Assembly: GCA_964541605.1 (NCBI GenBank)
Contig: CAZIQY010000008.1
Location: 1-58,251, forward strand
DNA length: 58,251 nt
Direction: 5' to 3'
Source: CAZIQY01 sp964541605
GTDB taxonomy: Bacteria; Desulfobacterota; Syntrophia; Syntrophales; UBA2185
Shown: positions 15,488-23,865 of the stretch, piece by piece
Layout: each line of letters starts with the position of its first letter
How positions within the stretch are numbered: the stretch's first letter is position 1
Program-made: the position numbers and the translations under genes
Notes under the pieces: model-generated
What the model saw: only the letters and a program-made list of their open reading frames with translations
Told to the model about the DNA's origin: nothing
Database searches by the model: none

Positions 15488-16291
15488 TCATGATACAAAA
15501 CTGCTCAGGACATCCAGAGACTGATTAAACGCCTTTTCATCGAAGATCTCCATCGTCAAGACCCTGGAAATATCTGAACCATTGCCCAGATGATCTATTA
15601 TGTTTGTCAATAACCCAGCGGGCAAAAAGGACAAGCTGCAATGATCCTGTCCCTCCTCGATCCCGTGGAGGTGGAGCACCCGCGTCCGCGGCAGATAGCG
15701 GTCCAGATACTCTTCCGGCATATGCCCGCACAGAATGAGATGGCCGATATCCAGACAGACGCTCAGATCATAGTCATTGATAATATCTTCTATAATCTCA
15801 TAACGATAATCGAGTGTTTCCACACACAGGTTCCGCGAGTCAACAGCCTGCAGGATGCTTTTCACAGAGCTCCGGTGGCCTTCGATCCACCGATCAACAT
15901 CCGGCGACGGGTATTCGCCCCGCTGATCTCCATGAAAGTGAAGGACATAGGCAAAAGGATTGAGTTCCTCCGTGCGCTCGATGACGCGGAGACACTTGTC
16001 CACAGAGTTCTCACGGACCGACTCCTCCCGATGTCCCAGCCAGGTATCGAGCGGCAGATGGACCGTATAGGTCAGATCATGCCTGTCCGCTTTTTCTTTC
16101 AGAACCCTGATCGTGGCGACATCGGGCAGATTGCTGATTTCATCCGATTCGAAGAGCACCAGTTCGATATCATCCACCTTGTCTGCAAGGAAGTCGATAT
16201 TCGCCGTTAGATCCGCAGGAATGATGTACGACGTCGTTCCCAAACGGAAGGGAAACCTGTTTTTGAGAGAAATGTATTCCTTAAAATTCAT
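15488..16291 (-). CDS. CbiR-like cobamide hydrolase (AP-endonuclease-2 superfamily TIM barrel)
   Basis: The 267-residue protein is a xylose-isomerase/AP-endonuclease-2-type TIM barrel with the usual acidic and histidine metal-site strands: LVLFESDE, YVLHFHGDQ, LCVETLDYRYE, VCLDIGHLI, VLHLHGIEEGQDH and VLTMEIF. Known CbiR enzymes of this superfamily hydrolyse the phosphoribosyl bond of the cobamide nucleotide loop, starting exchange of the lower ligand. The assignment rests on fold plus context: its ATG lies inside the last codons of the TonB corrinoid receptor, and cobQ, cobB, cbiB and cobD follow in the same direction. No CbiZ-like gene is seen here. A generic sugar isomerase is the alternative, but the location makes CbiR much the better call. 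Confidence 0.75.
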   Translation of the reverse strand: MNFKEYISLKNRFPFRLGTTSYIIPADLTANIDFLADKVDDIELVLFESDEISNLPDVATIRVLKEKADRHDLTYTVHLPLDTWLGHREESVRENSVDKCLRVIERTEELNPFAYVLHFHGDQRGEYPSPDVDRWIEGHRSSVKSILQAVDSRNLCVETLDYRYEIIEDIINDYDLSVCLDIGHLILCGHMPEEYLDRYLPRTRVLHLHGIEEGQDHCSLSFLPAGLLTNIIDHLGNGSDISRVLTMEIFDEKAFNQSLDVLSSFVS

Positions 16292-18353
16292 ACTTCACAC
16301 TGGCAAATACAGATCTCCCCGCTCCCGGATAGGCCGAAAGGGTTGATGCCCCGGTTGAGTCATAGAAAGTGGTGACATATGTTTCATATTCCTGGTCAAA
16401 CAGGTTATTTCCCTGAAGAGTCAATATCCAGTGTTTATAGATGCGCTGTTCTAACTTCATATCTGCCGTCCAGTAGTGGGGCAGTGTTTTTGTCGGCGTG
16501 ACATCGGTGGCATTTGCATAATATCCCGGTCTGGATCCCACATAAGTCGCCGTAACCGTAGCGGTGAGCCCGAATTCCGTTCCGTAGGCGAGACTCCCTT
16601 TGAACTGGTCGTCTGGTGTATACAGAGCCTGACGCTTGACACCCCCTTGTTTTGTTTCCTCCGCATTTGTTTTGGTATAATTGAGGGAAAGAGTAATATT
16701 ATTGATCGGGCCGATCCTGGTTCCTGCTTCCCAACCTGTCGCTTCGTAACTGTCAAGGTTCTGCGGCCGATAGAAGAAGCTGGCATTAGGAACCCATTGT
16801 ATCTTATCGTTAATGTCCCATTTGAAATAGGAGAAAGTAAGAAATGCTTTATTGCCGAAGATGGCCTGTTCCACTGTCGCATCCGAGTGCCACCCCGTTT
16901 CCGGTTTTAAATTTCTATTTCCTTGAGCGCCCATGCCCCATCCCCAATCTTCGTATGGCCAGAAGAGATCGTTGGGCGATGGCGCTTTGAAATGTTTTCC
17001 ACTGTTCAGTTTTATCGTGGTGCTTTCCATCGGATTAAGAATCAGACCAAAGCGGGGGATATTTTCATTGCCAAATGTCGAATGCTGTTCGTGACGGACA
17101 CCGGCAAGCACCTTAAAATACTTTAAAGGCCGGTATTGACCCTCAATAAAAGCTCCCTTTGTAAAGAGATGGGCCGTTGTGGACGTTCTTGAAGTTTCAT
17201 CTTCGTTGCCGTAGCCGTTAAGATCGACATTTTCATTTTTCCAATTGTAGCCTCTGTAGTCTGCGCCTATAAGCAAGCTCGCCCCTGTGAGAGGCTTCAG
17301 CTCAACCGTTCCTTCAACGGTCGACACCTCATTCGTTGTCCATGTTTTGCTTCCCGGAACATTTCCTGCCGTCCAGGCATCGTAGTACCGCGTTAAATTA
17401 TAGTTTTTCATATGCGTGTAATCCGTGTGCAGCTTGAAGCCGATCCATTTGGCGGGAGCGCTCGCCACCTCCAAAACCAGATGCTTGTCTTCATCACTGC
17501 CTCTGTCAAGGGTGCTTGCTGCATTGCTGCTGTAAACCTTGGTCCCGCCGGCATAAAAGTCATTTGTTCCCGGGGGCGGTTTCACACCGGGTCGCCCAAA
17601 CTCCCGATCGATGTAGTCTCCGTATACGCTTACGTTGAACAACGGTCCCCTGTCATACACGAGCTTGAGCGACACATCGTTGTGAGTGAGATCAGAGTTG
17701 TCCCTGAATCCGTCAGTTTCTTTCCTGCTTGCCGTGAGGTAGTATCCGAAATCTTTTGCCACAAACATACCGTTTTCGGCCATAAACTGGTATGTATTTT
17801 GAGAGCCATATCCAACACTTGCTTTTAAGTCCATCTTGTCACGTTGCGGGGTCTTGGTAATAATGTTCACCGTGCCGCCCATCGCACCCGTACCGTACAG
17901 GAGTGATCCTGATCCTTTCACGATCTCAACGCGATCTATGCTGTTAAGAGGAATCTTTCCCACGTCGGCAATTCCCAGAGATGGTGAGTTGACATTCACA
18001 CCGTTCATGAAAACCTGCGTCGAATCTCCACTCATTCCGCGAATATGGATTTCCTCTGCGGCTCCTCCGAAGTTTCCGTACGTTCTCCAGTCTACACCCA
18101 ACTCGTTCGCAAGCAATTCGCCCACGCTGCGTGCCGTCGATTCCTGGATGTCTACGATATCTTTCGTAATAACCGCATTAGGGACATCCTTGCGCTTTTC
18201 AACTGTTTTCGTTGCGGTGACGATGACTTCTTCCATTGTGATGGCCGACTCCTGCGTCACGTCCTTCGTTTCAGCAGAAGCTGAAACGGTTACACCCACG
18301 AAAAACATAGCAAGAATAATGAAAAAAACAAACCTCTGAAAACTGATTTTCAT
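16281..18353 (-). CDS. TonB-dependent corrinoid receptor 2
   Basis: The 690-residue outer-membrane receptor has a signal peptide (about residues 1-27, ending ASA), a TonB box region (MEEVIVTATK, about 41-50), a plug domain (with ANELGVDWRTYGNFGGAAEEIHIRG split by family spacing, and VEIVKGSGSLLYGTGAMGG) and a beta-barrel ending KYEF. The start follows the AAAGGA site behind riboswitch 4, so corrinoid is the likely substrate. It is not a close copy of the receptor at 1566-3434. The gene's last codons overlap the start of the cbiR-like gene by 11 bases, linking uptake to cobamide cleavage, so this receptor may bring in foreign cobamides for remodelling (inference). Confidence 0.9.
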   Translation of the reverse strand: MKISFQRFVFFIILAMFFVGVTVSASAETKDVTQESAITMEEVIVTATKTVEKRKDVPNAVITKDIVDIQESTARSVGELLANELGVDWRTYGNFGGAAEEIHIRGMSGDSTQVFMNGVNVNSPSLGIADVGKIPLNSIDRVEIVKGSGSLLYGTGAMGGTVNIITKTPQRDKMDLKASVGYGSQNTYQFMAENGMFVAKDFGYYLTASRKETDGFRDNSDLTHNDVSLKLVYDRGPLFNVSVYGDYIDREFGRPGVKPPPGTNDFYAGGTKVYSSNAASTLDRGSDEDKHLVLEVASAPAKWIGFKLHTDYTHMKNYNLTRYYDAWTAGNVPGSKTWTTNEVSTVEGTVELKPLTGASLLIGADYRGYNWKNENVDLNGYGNEDETSRTSTTAHLFTKGAFIEGQYRPLKYFKVLAGVRHEQHSTFGNENIPRFGLILNPMESTTIKLNSGKHFKAPSPNDLFWPYEDWGWGMGAQGNRNLKPETGWHSDATVEQAIFGNKAFLTFSYFKWDINDKIQWVPNASFFYRPQNLDSYEATGWEAGTRIGPINNITLSLNYTKTNAEETKQGGVKRQALYTPDDQFKGSLAYGTEFGLTATVTATYVGSRPGYYANATDVTPTKTLPHYWTADMKLEQRIYKHWILTLQGNNLFDQEYETYVTTFYDSTGASTLSAYPGAGRSVFASVKYEF

Positions 18354-18392
18354 ATAACGTTCCTTTCCCCCTCGGGAATAAAGTATTTAGAC

Positions 18393-18545
18393 CCATCAGA
18401 CGAGTGTCCTGGCTTGCGGCTTTTTGCCTACATCCACGCCTTCCAGATTTTCCTCATATGGAAAACCCGTGGCATTGAGTGGACTTCGTTCCGCTCACAG
18501 TTGCGGGGCAGCGCCGGCTTCCGACCGGCTTCCTCCGTCCGATGG
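18393..18545 (-). ncRNA. Cobalamin riboswitch 4, overlapping the btuD 3' end
   Basis: On the minus strand the aptamer has GCGCTGCCCCGCAACTGTGA, a central GCCACGGG, GGAAGGCGTGGATGTAGG and the B12 box GCCGCAAGCCAGGACAC. P1 is formed by 18535-18545 with 18393-18402. The first about 50 bases of the aptamer are the last 17 codons of btuD, and the btuD stop TGA lies inside the conserved core. Downstream, CCGAGGGGGAAAGGAACG leads to the receptor ATG, so control is probably at translation initiation. Confidence 0.88.
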
Positions 18546-19325
18546 ATGTGAACTCAACAGGGTGACCCGGGGCTTGCCGGTCACCGGATTTTGATCTACA
18601 AGGACATTCGTCCCATACACCTCATTAATATTCTTCTCTACGATCACCTCACGGGGAGCGCCCTGGGCGTAAATCTGTCCCGATTTCAAAAGAACGATCC
18701 GGTCGCAGTAATCCGACGCCAGGTTGATATCGTGGGTAACCGCAATCACCGTGAGGGACCGATCCCTGTTCAGGGTCTTGATCAGATCGAAAAACGCCAC
18801 CTGGTGGCGGATGTCCAGAAGCGCCGTGGGTTCGTCCAGAAGCATGATCCGGGGCTCCTGCGCAAGCGCTCTTGCGATCAGTACGCTCTGCCTCTCGCCG
18901 CCGCTCAGGGCGTTTATGCCGCGGCGCCTCAACGAATACGTATCCGTTGCCTTCATGGCCTGTTCGACAATCCGGAAGTCCTTTTCTCCCTCGAACCTCA
19001 GCTTGCCCAGATGGGGGGCTCTCCCCATCAGGACAACCTCTTCCACGGTGAAGGGAAAGATCAATTGGGTATCCTGCGGCACGACGGCGATCCGTCTGGC
19101 CAGATCCATCCTCGAAAGCTGCCGCCCCGGCACGCCGTCGATCCGGATTTCCCCTTCCTGCGGGATAAAGATGCCGTCGATCGTCTTAAGCAGGGTCGTC
19201 TTGCCGGAGCCGTTGGGGCCGATAATGCCCAGGAACTCCCCCTTTTTCATCTCAAAAGAGACGTGCCGGAGAACCCAGTCTTCACTGTACTTGAACCCGA
19301 TGTCCGAAAGCTTGATGATGGTCAT
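18495..19325 (-). CDS. btuD: Corrinoid ABC transporter ATPase
   Basis: The 276-residue protein is the ATP-binding subunit of an iron-chelate/B12-type (FecCD-family) importer. It shows Walker A GPNGSGKTT, the Q-loop VVPQDTQ, the signature LSGGERQ, Walker B IMLLDEPTALLD and the switch histidine in AVTHD. It partners with BtuC, three bases upstream, and the BtuF-type protein at 21916-22770. The final 17 residues are encoded by riboswitch 4 sequence and have no family conservation, so the ancestral C-terminus was probably shorter or replaced. Confidence 0.92.
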   Translation of the reverse strand: MTIIKLSDIGFKYSEDWVLRHVSFEMKKGEFLGIIGPNGSGKTTLLKTIDGIFIPQEGEIRIDGVPGRQLSRMDLARRIAVVPQDTQLIFPFTVEEVVLMGRAPHLGKLRFEGEKDFRIVEQAMKATDTYSLRRRGINALSGGERQSVLIARALAQEPRIMLLDEPTALLDIRHQVAFFDLIKTLNRDRSLTVIAVTHDINLASDYCDRIVLLKSGQIYAQGAPREVIVEKNINEVYGTNVLVDQNPVTGKPRVTLLSSHPSDGGSRSEAGAAPQL

Positions 19326-19328
19326 GGC

Positions 19329-20423
19329 TCAGACGCCCCTTCTTCGCAGGAGATAAATGAAATACGGCGCCCCGCACAGGGCGGTGATAACCCCGACGGG
19401 CAGTTCGGCGGGCGCCATGGCGATCCGGGCGACGGTGTCGGCGACGATCAGAAAGGACGCCCCGAACAAAAGGGACGAGGGTAGCAACAACCTGTGATCG
19501 GACCCCAAAAGCATCCTCATGATATGCGGGATGATCAGCCCGACGAAACCGATGATGCCGCTTACGGAAACGGCCGCTGCGGTTATCAGGGAGGCCGTGA
19601 GAAAGAGGATCTTCTTCGTCTTCTCCACATCGACCCCCAGCTGCATGGCCGTCTCCTCGCTCATCACGATGAGGTTCAGGTGTCTTGCATACAGGTAGAT
19701 CACCGAAAAACCGACTGCCATAAACAAAGCGATGGCCGGGATATCCTCGCCGACCACGAGGCTGAGATCCCCCATCAACCAGAACATGATGCTGTGGAGA
19801 TTGGTGTTGCTGCTGACGGAAACGAGAAACATGATGACCGCAGAGAAAAAGGCATTGACGATCACGCCCGCCAGAAGAAGCGTGTTCGATTGAAGCTCCC
19901 TGTTCGATCTGGCAATGCCGTAGACGAGGACGATCGTGGCGAGAGCGCCGAGAAACGACAGGCCGGGAGTTCCAAAGGGAATGGCGCCCGCGCCTGAGAT
20001 AATCGCAATAATGGCGCCGACGGCTGAGCCACCGGATATGCCGAGAATATACGGATCCGCCAGGGGATTCCGAAGCAGCCCCTGAAAAACGACGCCCGCT
20101 GCCGCGAGTGCTGCGCCGACAAGCCCGGCAAAAACGATCCGGGGGAGGCGAATGGAAAAGAGTATTGTCTTTTCCATATCAGGCAGAACGATCTCACTGC
20201 CGAACAGACCCGAGAAGAAAATTTTCAGAAGGGAGGCCGTCCCGATTTGACTCGGGCCGACGAGCATCGAGACCAGCGAAACAAGAAAAAGAACCAGCCC
20301 CAGAAGAACGCTGACGCGGATCACCCTGGACAGTGTAACGGCCCGGTCTGCCTGGCCTTTGTCCGCAGAAAAGATCGAAGAACCAAAAAAGATGAAAATT
20401 GATAAAACGAAATGTTTAATCAA
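19329..20423 (-). CDS. btuC: Corrinoid ABC transporter permease
   Basis: This FecCD/BtuC-type permease has about ten transmembrane helices and the family segments IRLPRIVFAGLVGAALAAAG, LADPYILGISGGSAVGA, GIIGFVGLIIPHIMR and APAELPVGVITALCGAPYF. The frame begins at a TTG (20423) six bases behind the GGGGGG ribosome site of riboswitch 5. Residues before about 28 have no family match, so initiation could be slightly further in. It forms the inner-membrane channel of the corrinoid importer with BtuD. Confidence 0.9.
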   Translation of the reverse strand: MIKHFVLSIFIFFGSSIFSADKGQADRAVTLSRVIRVSVLLGLVLFLVSLVSMLVGPSQIGTASLLKIFFSGLFGSEIVLPDMEKTILFSIRLPRIVFAGLVGAALAAAGVVFQGLLRNPLADPYILGISGGSAVGAIIAIISGAGAIPFGTPGLSFLGALATIVLVYGIARSNRELQSNTLLLAGVIVNAFFSAVIMFLVSVSSNTNLHSIMFWLMGDLSLVVGEDIPAIALFMAVGFSVIYLYARHLNLIVMSEETAMQLGVDVEKTKKILFLTASLITAAAVSVSGIIGFVGLIIPHIMRMLLGSDHRLLLPSSLLFGASFLIVADTVARIAMAPAELPVGVITALCGAPYFIYLLRRRGV

Positions 20424-20451
20424 GAATTTCCCCCCGCGAGGCTTTTCCGAT

Positions 20452-20590
20452 GGATGGGTCTTCCGGCTTCGGGCTGCCTACTCACCCGCCTTCCCGCCAC
20501 GGTACGTTCATGGCAGTGGCATTCCGGGTTTTCGTTCCCTTCACGGCTGCGGGGCAGCGGGGGCGTTTCACCCCTCTTCCACGCATCCAC
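20452..20590 (-). ncRNA. Cobalamin riboswitch 5 (btuCD leader)
   Basis: On the minus strand the aptamer has GCTGCCCCGCAGCCGTGAAGG, GCCACTG, the ACCGTGGCGGGAAGGCGGGTGAGTAGG-equivalent region (20492-20518) and CCGAAGCCGGAAGACCC as B12 box. P1 pairs GGATG and CATCC at 20452-20456 and 20584-20588. CCTCGCGGGGGG just before the btuC start mirrors riboswitch 1, suggesting ribosome-site masking. Bases 20530-20582 are identical to 751-803 of riboswitch 1. Confidence 0.87.
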
Positions 20591-20623
20591 CTTTATATTG
20601 TCAATATACGATTAGAGCTAAGG

Positions 20624-20652
20624 CAAATAACAGAGGCGGGACCGATTGTCAA
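20624..20652 (-). promoter_or_regulatory. Promoter for riboswitch 5 and btuCD
   Basis: On the minus strand a perfect TTGACA (20652-20647) is 17 bases from TATTTG (20629-20624), just ahead of the aptamer start near 20590. Confidence 0.45.
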
Positions 20653-20852
20653 GAACTAAAATATTTCCTGTCCTTTCCTGCAGGCATTGTCACTGCCGCC
20701 CCTTTTGCCATCAAAAAAGATGCGATGGAGTTCGGGGGAAGCGGTCGTCCGTGCCCTATTCTCGTCACGGACGGCTGTTTCCTAAGAAAAAGAGGCATTC
20801 CCCGGGTAGTCCCTGCCCGGTTTTGAAAAAGGCCGGAGTCTGCATTTCAGCA

Positions 20853-21665
20853 TCAGAACCGGAAAGCGACACCGGCGAGGAACGAATAGTCCGGCTCCGG
20901 ACCGTTGATTCCCCACTTGACGCCCGCGTCGATATCGATATTTTCCGTCAGAGAGCAGACGACTCCCCCGAGAGCGAAAGCCGGATGCGTATCGGACTCG
21001 ACATCCGAATTGCGCTCCACCCCTGCATTGGCGACCAGTTTCAAGCGTTTCGCGACCTGAAGTTCCGTTGCAAAAGACGCACTCCAGATGTCCTTCCTGT
21101 TGGCGTCCTCGTCGGCCTGCAGCTTGTAATTATTGTGGGCGATGCCTATGTTGAGGTGGAAGGCCCAGGGATCCTTTGCATACGTCGCAATGGCGGTGAT
21201 GCCGTATGACGGCCGCCCGTTGCCGAGGCCTTTGTCGTCGTCCCCGGTGGGAAGCGTCACGGACGGTTTGAGGGCGAAGGACAGACCTTCGCGTTCAAAG
21301 AAGCGCCACTTCACGGCAACGGACATGTCTGCAATGCCGTCATTTCGAATCGTCCCTTCGGCGTCCTCGGTGCCGGTCCAGCTATAGGGTGCTTCAAGGA
21401 CCAGATCCAGCGAATCGAGGAAACCATAGGACAACGCCGCCTTGGCTTCCCAGTTTTCAGATTTCACACCTTTTTCGTCGTCATGGTCATACTGGCCGGT
21501 CAACTCGATCTGGGCCTTTCCCTTTCCCTGGGTCCCCGTGTCGTCGGTGATGAGGGGGTGAGCACCGAAAGCCGGGATAGTCCAGAAAAGCAGGATCAGA
21601 GATACAATGGTAATACGCTGGAACGATCTTTTGTTTGCCTTCAACTTCGTCTTAATTTTGTTCAT
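20853..21665 (-). CDS. Outer-membrane beta-barrel protein, Phenol_MetA_deg/transporter-like
   Basis: The 270-residue product begins with a basic N-terminus and a signal peptide (about residues 1-33, ending FGA), continues with HPLITDDTGTQGKGKAQIEL, and then a run of alternating hydrophobic beta strands ending in VAFRF, typical of small outer-membrane barrels. The HPLxTDDxGTQGKG start is characteristic of a family often annotated as MetA-pathway phenol-degradation-like or simply transporter. ATG 21665 is chosen because GAGGAG lies eight bases upstream. It sits between btuF and btuCD but has its own composition of motifs, so a link to corrinoid transport is only positional. The substrate is unknown. 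Confidence 0.65.
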   Translation of the reverse strand: MNKIKTKLKANKRSFQRITIVSLILLFWTIPAFGAHPLITDDTGTQGKGKAQIELTGQYDHDDEKGVKSENWEAKAALSYGFLDSLDLVLEAPYSWTGTEDAEGTIRNDGIADMSVAVKWRFFEREGLSFALKPSVTLPTGDDDKGLGNGRPSYGITAIATYAKDPWAFHLNIGIAHNNYKLQADEDANRKDIWSASFATELQVAKRLKLVANAGVERNSDVESDTHPAFALGGVVCSLTENIDIDAGVKWGINGPEPDYSFLAGVAFRF

Positions 21666-21915
21666 ATTTTTTCTCCTCAAATGAGGCGTGCAGAGGGAGT
21701 TCATGTACCCCGCTGTAAAAACGCGTCGTGGGGTAGGCCAGATCAATATCGTCCTCCCTGGCAAAGGCATCGAGCGTGGCTTCCCATATCTGCTGCCCGG
21801 TCGCTCTCCTTTGCCGCGGGTCAACGAGGTATCGAATCGTCAACAGCACACAGCTTTCCTTGACGGTTGTGTAAACGATCGGCGTGAGACGGGGACCGTC
21901 ATTGCCGGGAGCCGG
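21652..21915 (-). pseudogene. Remnant of an MscS-family channel C-terminus
   Basis: An open stretch with no proper start encodes TPIVYTTVKESCVLLTIRYL, VDPRQRR and AYPTTRFY. These are typical of the C-terminal cytoplasmic end of MscS-family mechanosensitive channels. About 80 residues remain of a protein normally of 280 or more. It begins right behind the btuF stop and its end overlaps the start of the outer-membrane protein gene, so the rest was probably removed in the rearrangement that brought btuF here. Confidence 0.6.
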
Positions 21916-22770
21916 TTAACGCCCCCGTTTCCCGGCGACGAACCCCGCTATTTCCTCCATGCCGCGGACAGCCTTGGGGGTCACTCTATAGAGGTCCTCG
22001 CTCGTGTAATAGACGCGCCCGTTTCTGACGGCGTCGAGACGGCGGATCTTTCTCAGGAGGTTTTGGGCGTTTTGCCTGGTCATGGGCCCCTGCCCGATAA
22101 AGATGAAATCGGGCGAGCGCCGGATCATCTCCTCGATGGAATACTTCGGATAACGCGAATCGGCGCCGGAGGCGATATTCTGCAGTCCCAGCAGGCTGAG
22201 AGCGTCATCGATCACGGTATCCGGTCCCGCAACGATCAGGGGTTCCGGCTGGACGATAAAAATCGCTTTGGGGGGGCGGTTTTTCGATGCCTTTTTCAGT
22301 TTTTTCTCACAATTGCGGATCACTTTCTCGATCCTCTCCGCCCGCCTGAACGCCTGATTCCCCACCCCCAGGGCAATTCCCAGTTCGCGCATTCCCTGAG
22401 GCAGTTCCCTCAATCGTTTCGCCCTGAAAACATAGGTATTTATGTTCAGCTTTTTCAACCTCTCGAAGATTTCCGGAGGGTTGCCCTCATCGATCATGAC
22501 CACGATGTCGGGCCTGGCCGCAACAACGGCCTCCAGGGACGGATTCGCATACCCGCCGACCGTGGGCTTTTTTTTCGCCTCCGGCGGATAATCACAAAAG
22601 GCGGTAACGGCCACAATGCGATCCCCCAGACCCAGATCGTAGAGAATCTCCGTCACGCTGGGCGCCAGGGAAACGATTCGTTCGGGAGGGGCGGAAAAGG
22701 CGATGCCGGTGAAAGCCCATACGGACAAAACGGCCAGGAATATTTGCCGGATTACATCATGTTTTTTCAT
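21916..22770 (-). CDS. btuF: Corrinoid-binding periplasmic protein (BtuF-like)
   Basis: The 284-residue product has a signal peptide (about residues 1-27) and the class III solute-binding fold of B12 and siderophore binding proteins: RIVSLAPSVTEILYDLGLGD, VGGYANPSLEAVVAARPDIVV, a long central helix, then VAGPDTVIDDALSLLG and YTSEDLYRVTPKAVRGMEE. It should deliver corrinoids to BtuCD. ATG 22770 is chosen since the signal peptide begins there; an in-frame upstream ATG at 22908 adds 46 residues without similarity. No cobalamin riboswitch is visible directly upstream of it, unlike btuC, so it may be regulated differently. Confidence 0.82.
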   Translation of the reverse strand: MKKHDVIRQIFLAVLSVWAFTGIAFSAPPERIVSLAPSVTEILYDLGLGDRIVAVTAFCDYPPEAKKKPTVGGYANPSLEAVVAARPDIVVMIDEGNPPEIFERLKKLNINTYVFRAKRLRELPQGMRELGIALGVGNQAFRRAERIEKVIRNCEKKLKKASKNRPPKAIFIVQPEPLIVAGPDTVIDDALSLLGLQNIASGADSRYPKYSIEEMIRRSPDFIFIGQGPMTRQNAQNLLRKIRRLDAVRNGRVYYTSEDLYRVTPKAVRGMEEIAGFVAGKRGR

Positions 22771-23016
22771 TTTCCGTTCAATCCCATCGTTCGGAAATAT
22801 CATTCTCTTAATCTTTGCCGACCATTCCCTCGAAATTTTTCTGTCATGCCAATGTCCGGGTTTCTCGGGGCAGGTGCTTTCTTTTATCATAATGAACGCT
22901 CCTGTCAATATGCCTCTTGATTTTATCTTGCAGGCATATAATTGCTTTGATCTTTTGATCGCGACATGATAAAAGGCACAGCCATATCAAGTCATCACTT
23001 TTATGGAGCACTGCCA

Positions 23017-23349
23017 TTGGCCAAGAAAAAGATTCATTCCGATGCCTATGTTGCCGGTGAGGGCATCGAGACCTCCCAGGGGGTCGTTCTCCTCTCCGGA
23101 GAACTCAAATGCCGGGTATGCGGGACATCCGAAGTATTCGAATGGCCCAACCAGTTCGAAAAGGAAGAAGATCTCGAAGGAATAGAACCGTTCAGCTTAA
23201 TCACGGCGGTTGCGCACAGCAAAAACTGGATCGTGCAGCGGGTCATCAATGTCCACGAAGGAAAACGGGCCATTTTTGTCCTGTGTCCCACCTGTCTGGA
23301 AATTTTTTTTTCCGCAACCCCGACTCCGGGTTTAAAGAAAGATCAATAA
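23017..23349 (+). CDS. Small protein with paired CxxC motifs (zinc-ribbon-like)
   Basis: The product (about 110 residues from TTG 23017, or 127 from ATG 22966) has CRVCGTSEVFEWP near the start and LCPTCLEIFF near the end, forming a probable four-cysteine zinc site around a small beta domain. TTG 23017 has a GGAG nine bases upstream; the ATG at 22966 has none. It is divergent from btuF. No function is recognised. Its cysteine pattern suits a metal-binding or nucleic-acid-binding protein. Confidence 0.5.
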   Translation: MAKKKIHSDAYVAGEGIETSQGVVLLSGELKCRVCGTSEVFEWPNQFEKEEDLEGIEPFSLITAVAHSKNWIVQRVINVHEGKRAIFVLCPTCLEIFFSATPTPGLKKDQ

Positions 23350-23601
23350 TCAGGATTCCTCCTTTGTTTTCAAAGGGATACGCTTCCCGCATCGCCGTCA
23401 TACCAGGGCACCCAGGATCAGGGTCCGGGGCAGGTTCTTCTCAGTGCTTCGCTTGTGCGGAATGACAAAATCGTGATTGTGACGAAGTATTCTAAGATCA
23501 GATGGATCGGGAAATGCCGGCCGGAACGCTTTGTGTACCGGATGGAGACTGTCATCCCGCAGACAGGAGCAACTTCCTCTGATCCGAGAGATATCTTTCT
23601 C
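23350..23601. other. Intergenic with degenerate repeat-like sequence
   Basis: No supported gene. Around 23396-23475 the sequence (GTCATACCAGGGCACC, CTTCGCTTGTGCGGAATGAC) looks like a decayed copy of the dispersed palindromic repeats common in this type of genome; compare 34465-34594. Confidence 0.35.
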
Positions 23602-23766
23602 TTGACATTTCTTAAACGATCTGAGATAAGAAAATCGCGTATTTATCAGAAAAGAATTTTCGAGCCGGTGGAGAAACCACTGTCTTTTCAATAGCGATGG
23701 AGTTCGCTGGGAAATGCCCATTGGGTTGATAACTCCTGTAGGAATTATTCCTGCAGGAGTTTTTTT
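23602..23766 (+). ncRNA. Possible small RNA: promoter-like site followed by strong terminator
   Basis: TTGACA (23602-23607) is followed after 17 bases by a weak -10 (GATAAG, 23625-23630). About 100 bases later comes the strong terminator at 23732-23766. No convincing protein frame lies between, so a transcript of roughly 130 bases is possible. Conservation has not been tested. Confidence 0.3.
23732..23766 (+). terminator. Rho-independent terminator
   Basis: AACTCCTGTAGGAA pairs with TTCCTGCAGGAGTT (one G-U wobble) around a short loop and is followed by a run of T. Orientation is plus strand, but no known gene ends just upstream. Confidence 0.85.
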
Positions 23767-23865
23767 ATTGCAGTTGTTTGAATCCCGATGAGAACGAATT
23801 CAAGGTTCGCAGCATCCATATCAGGATAACGGATCGGCATTTTTATAACCTCAACGGAGTGAATC

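Noticed and set aside
21688..22920. Long plus-strand open frame (410 codons) opposite btuF
   Set aside because: Shadow of btuF and the mscS remnant, low-complexity translation without motifs.
23455..23694. 79-codon plus-strand frame
   Set aside because: No ribosome site, no domain, and the sequence looks like decayed repeat plus a promoter and terminator.
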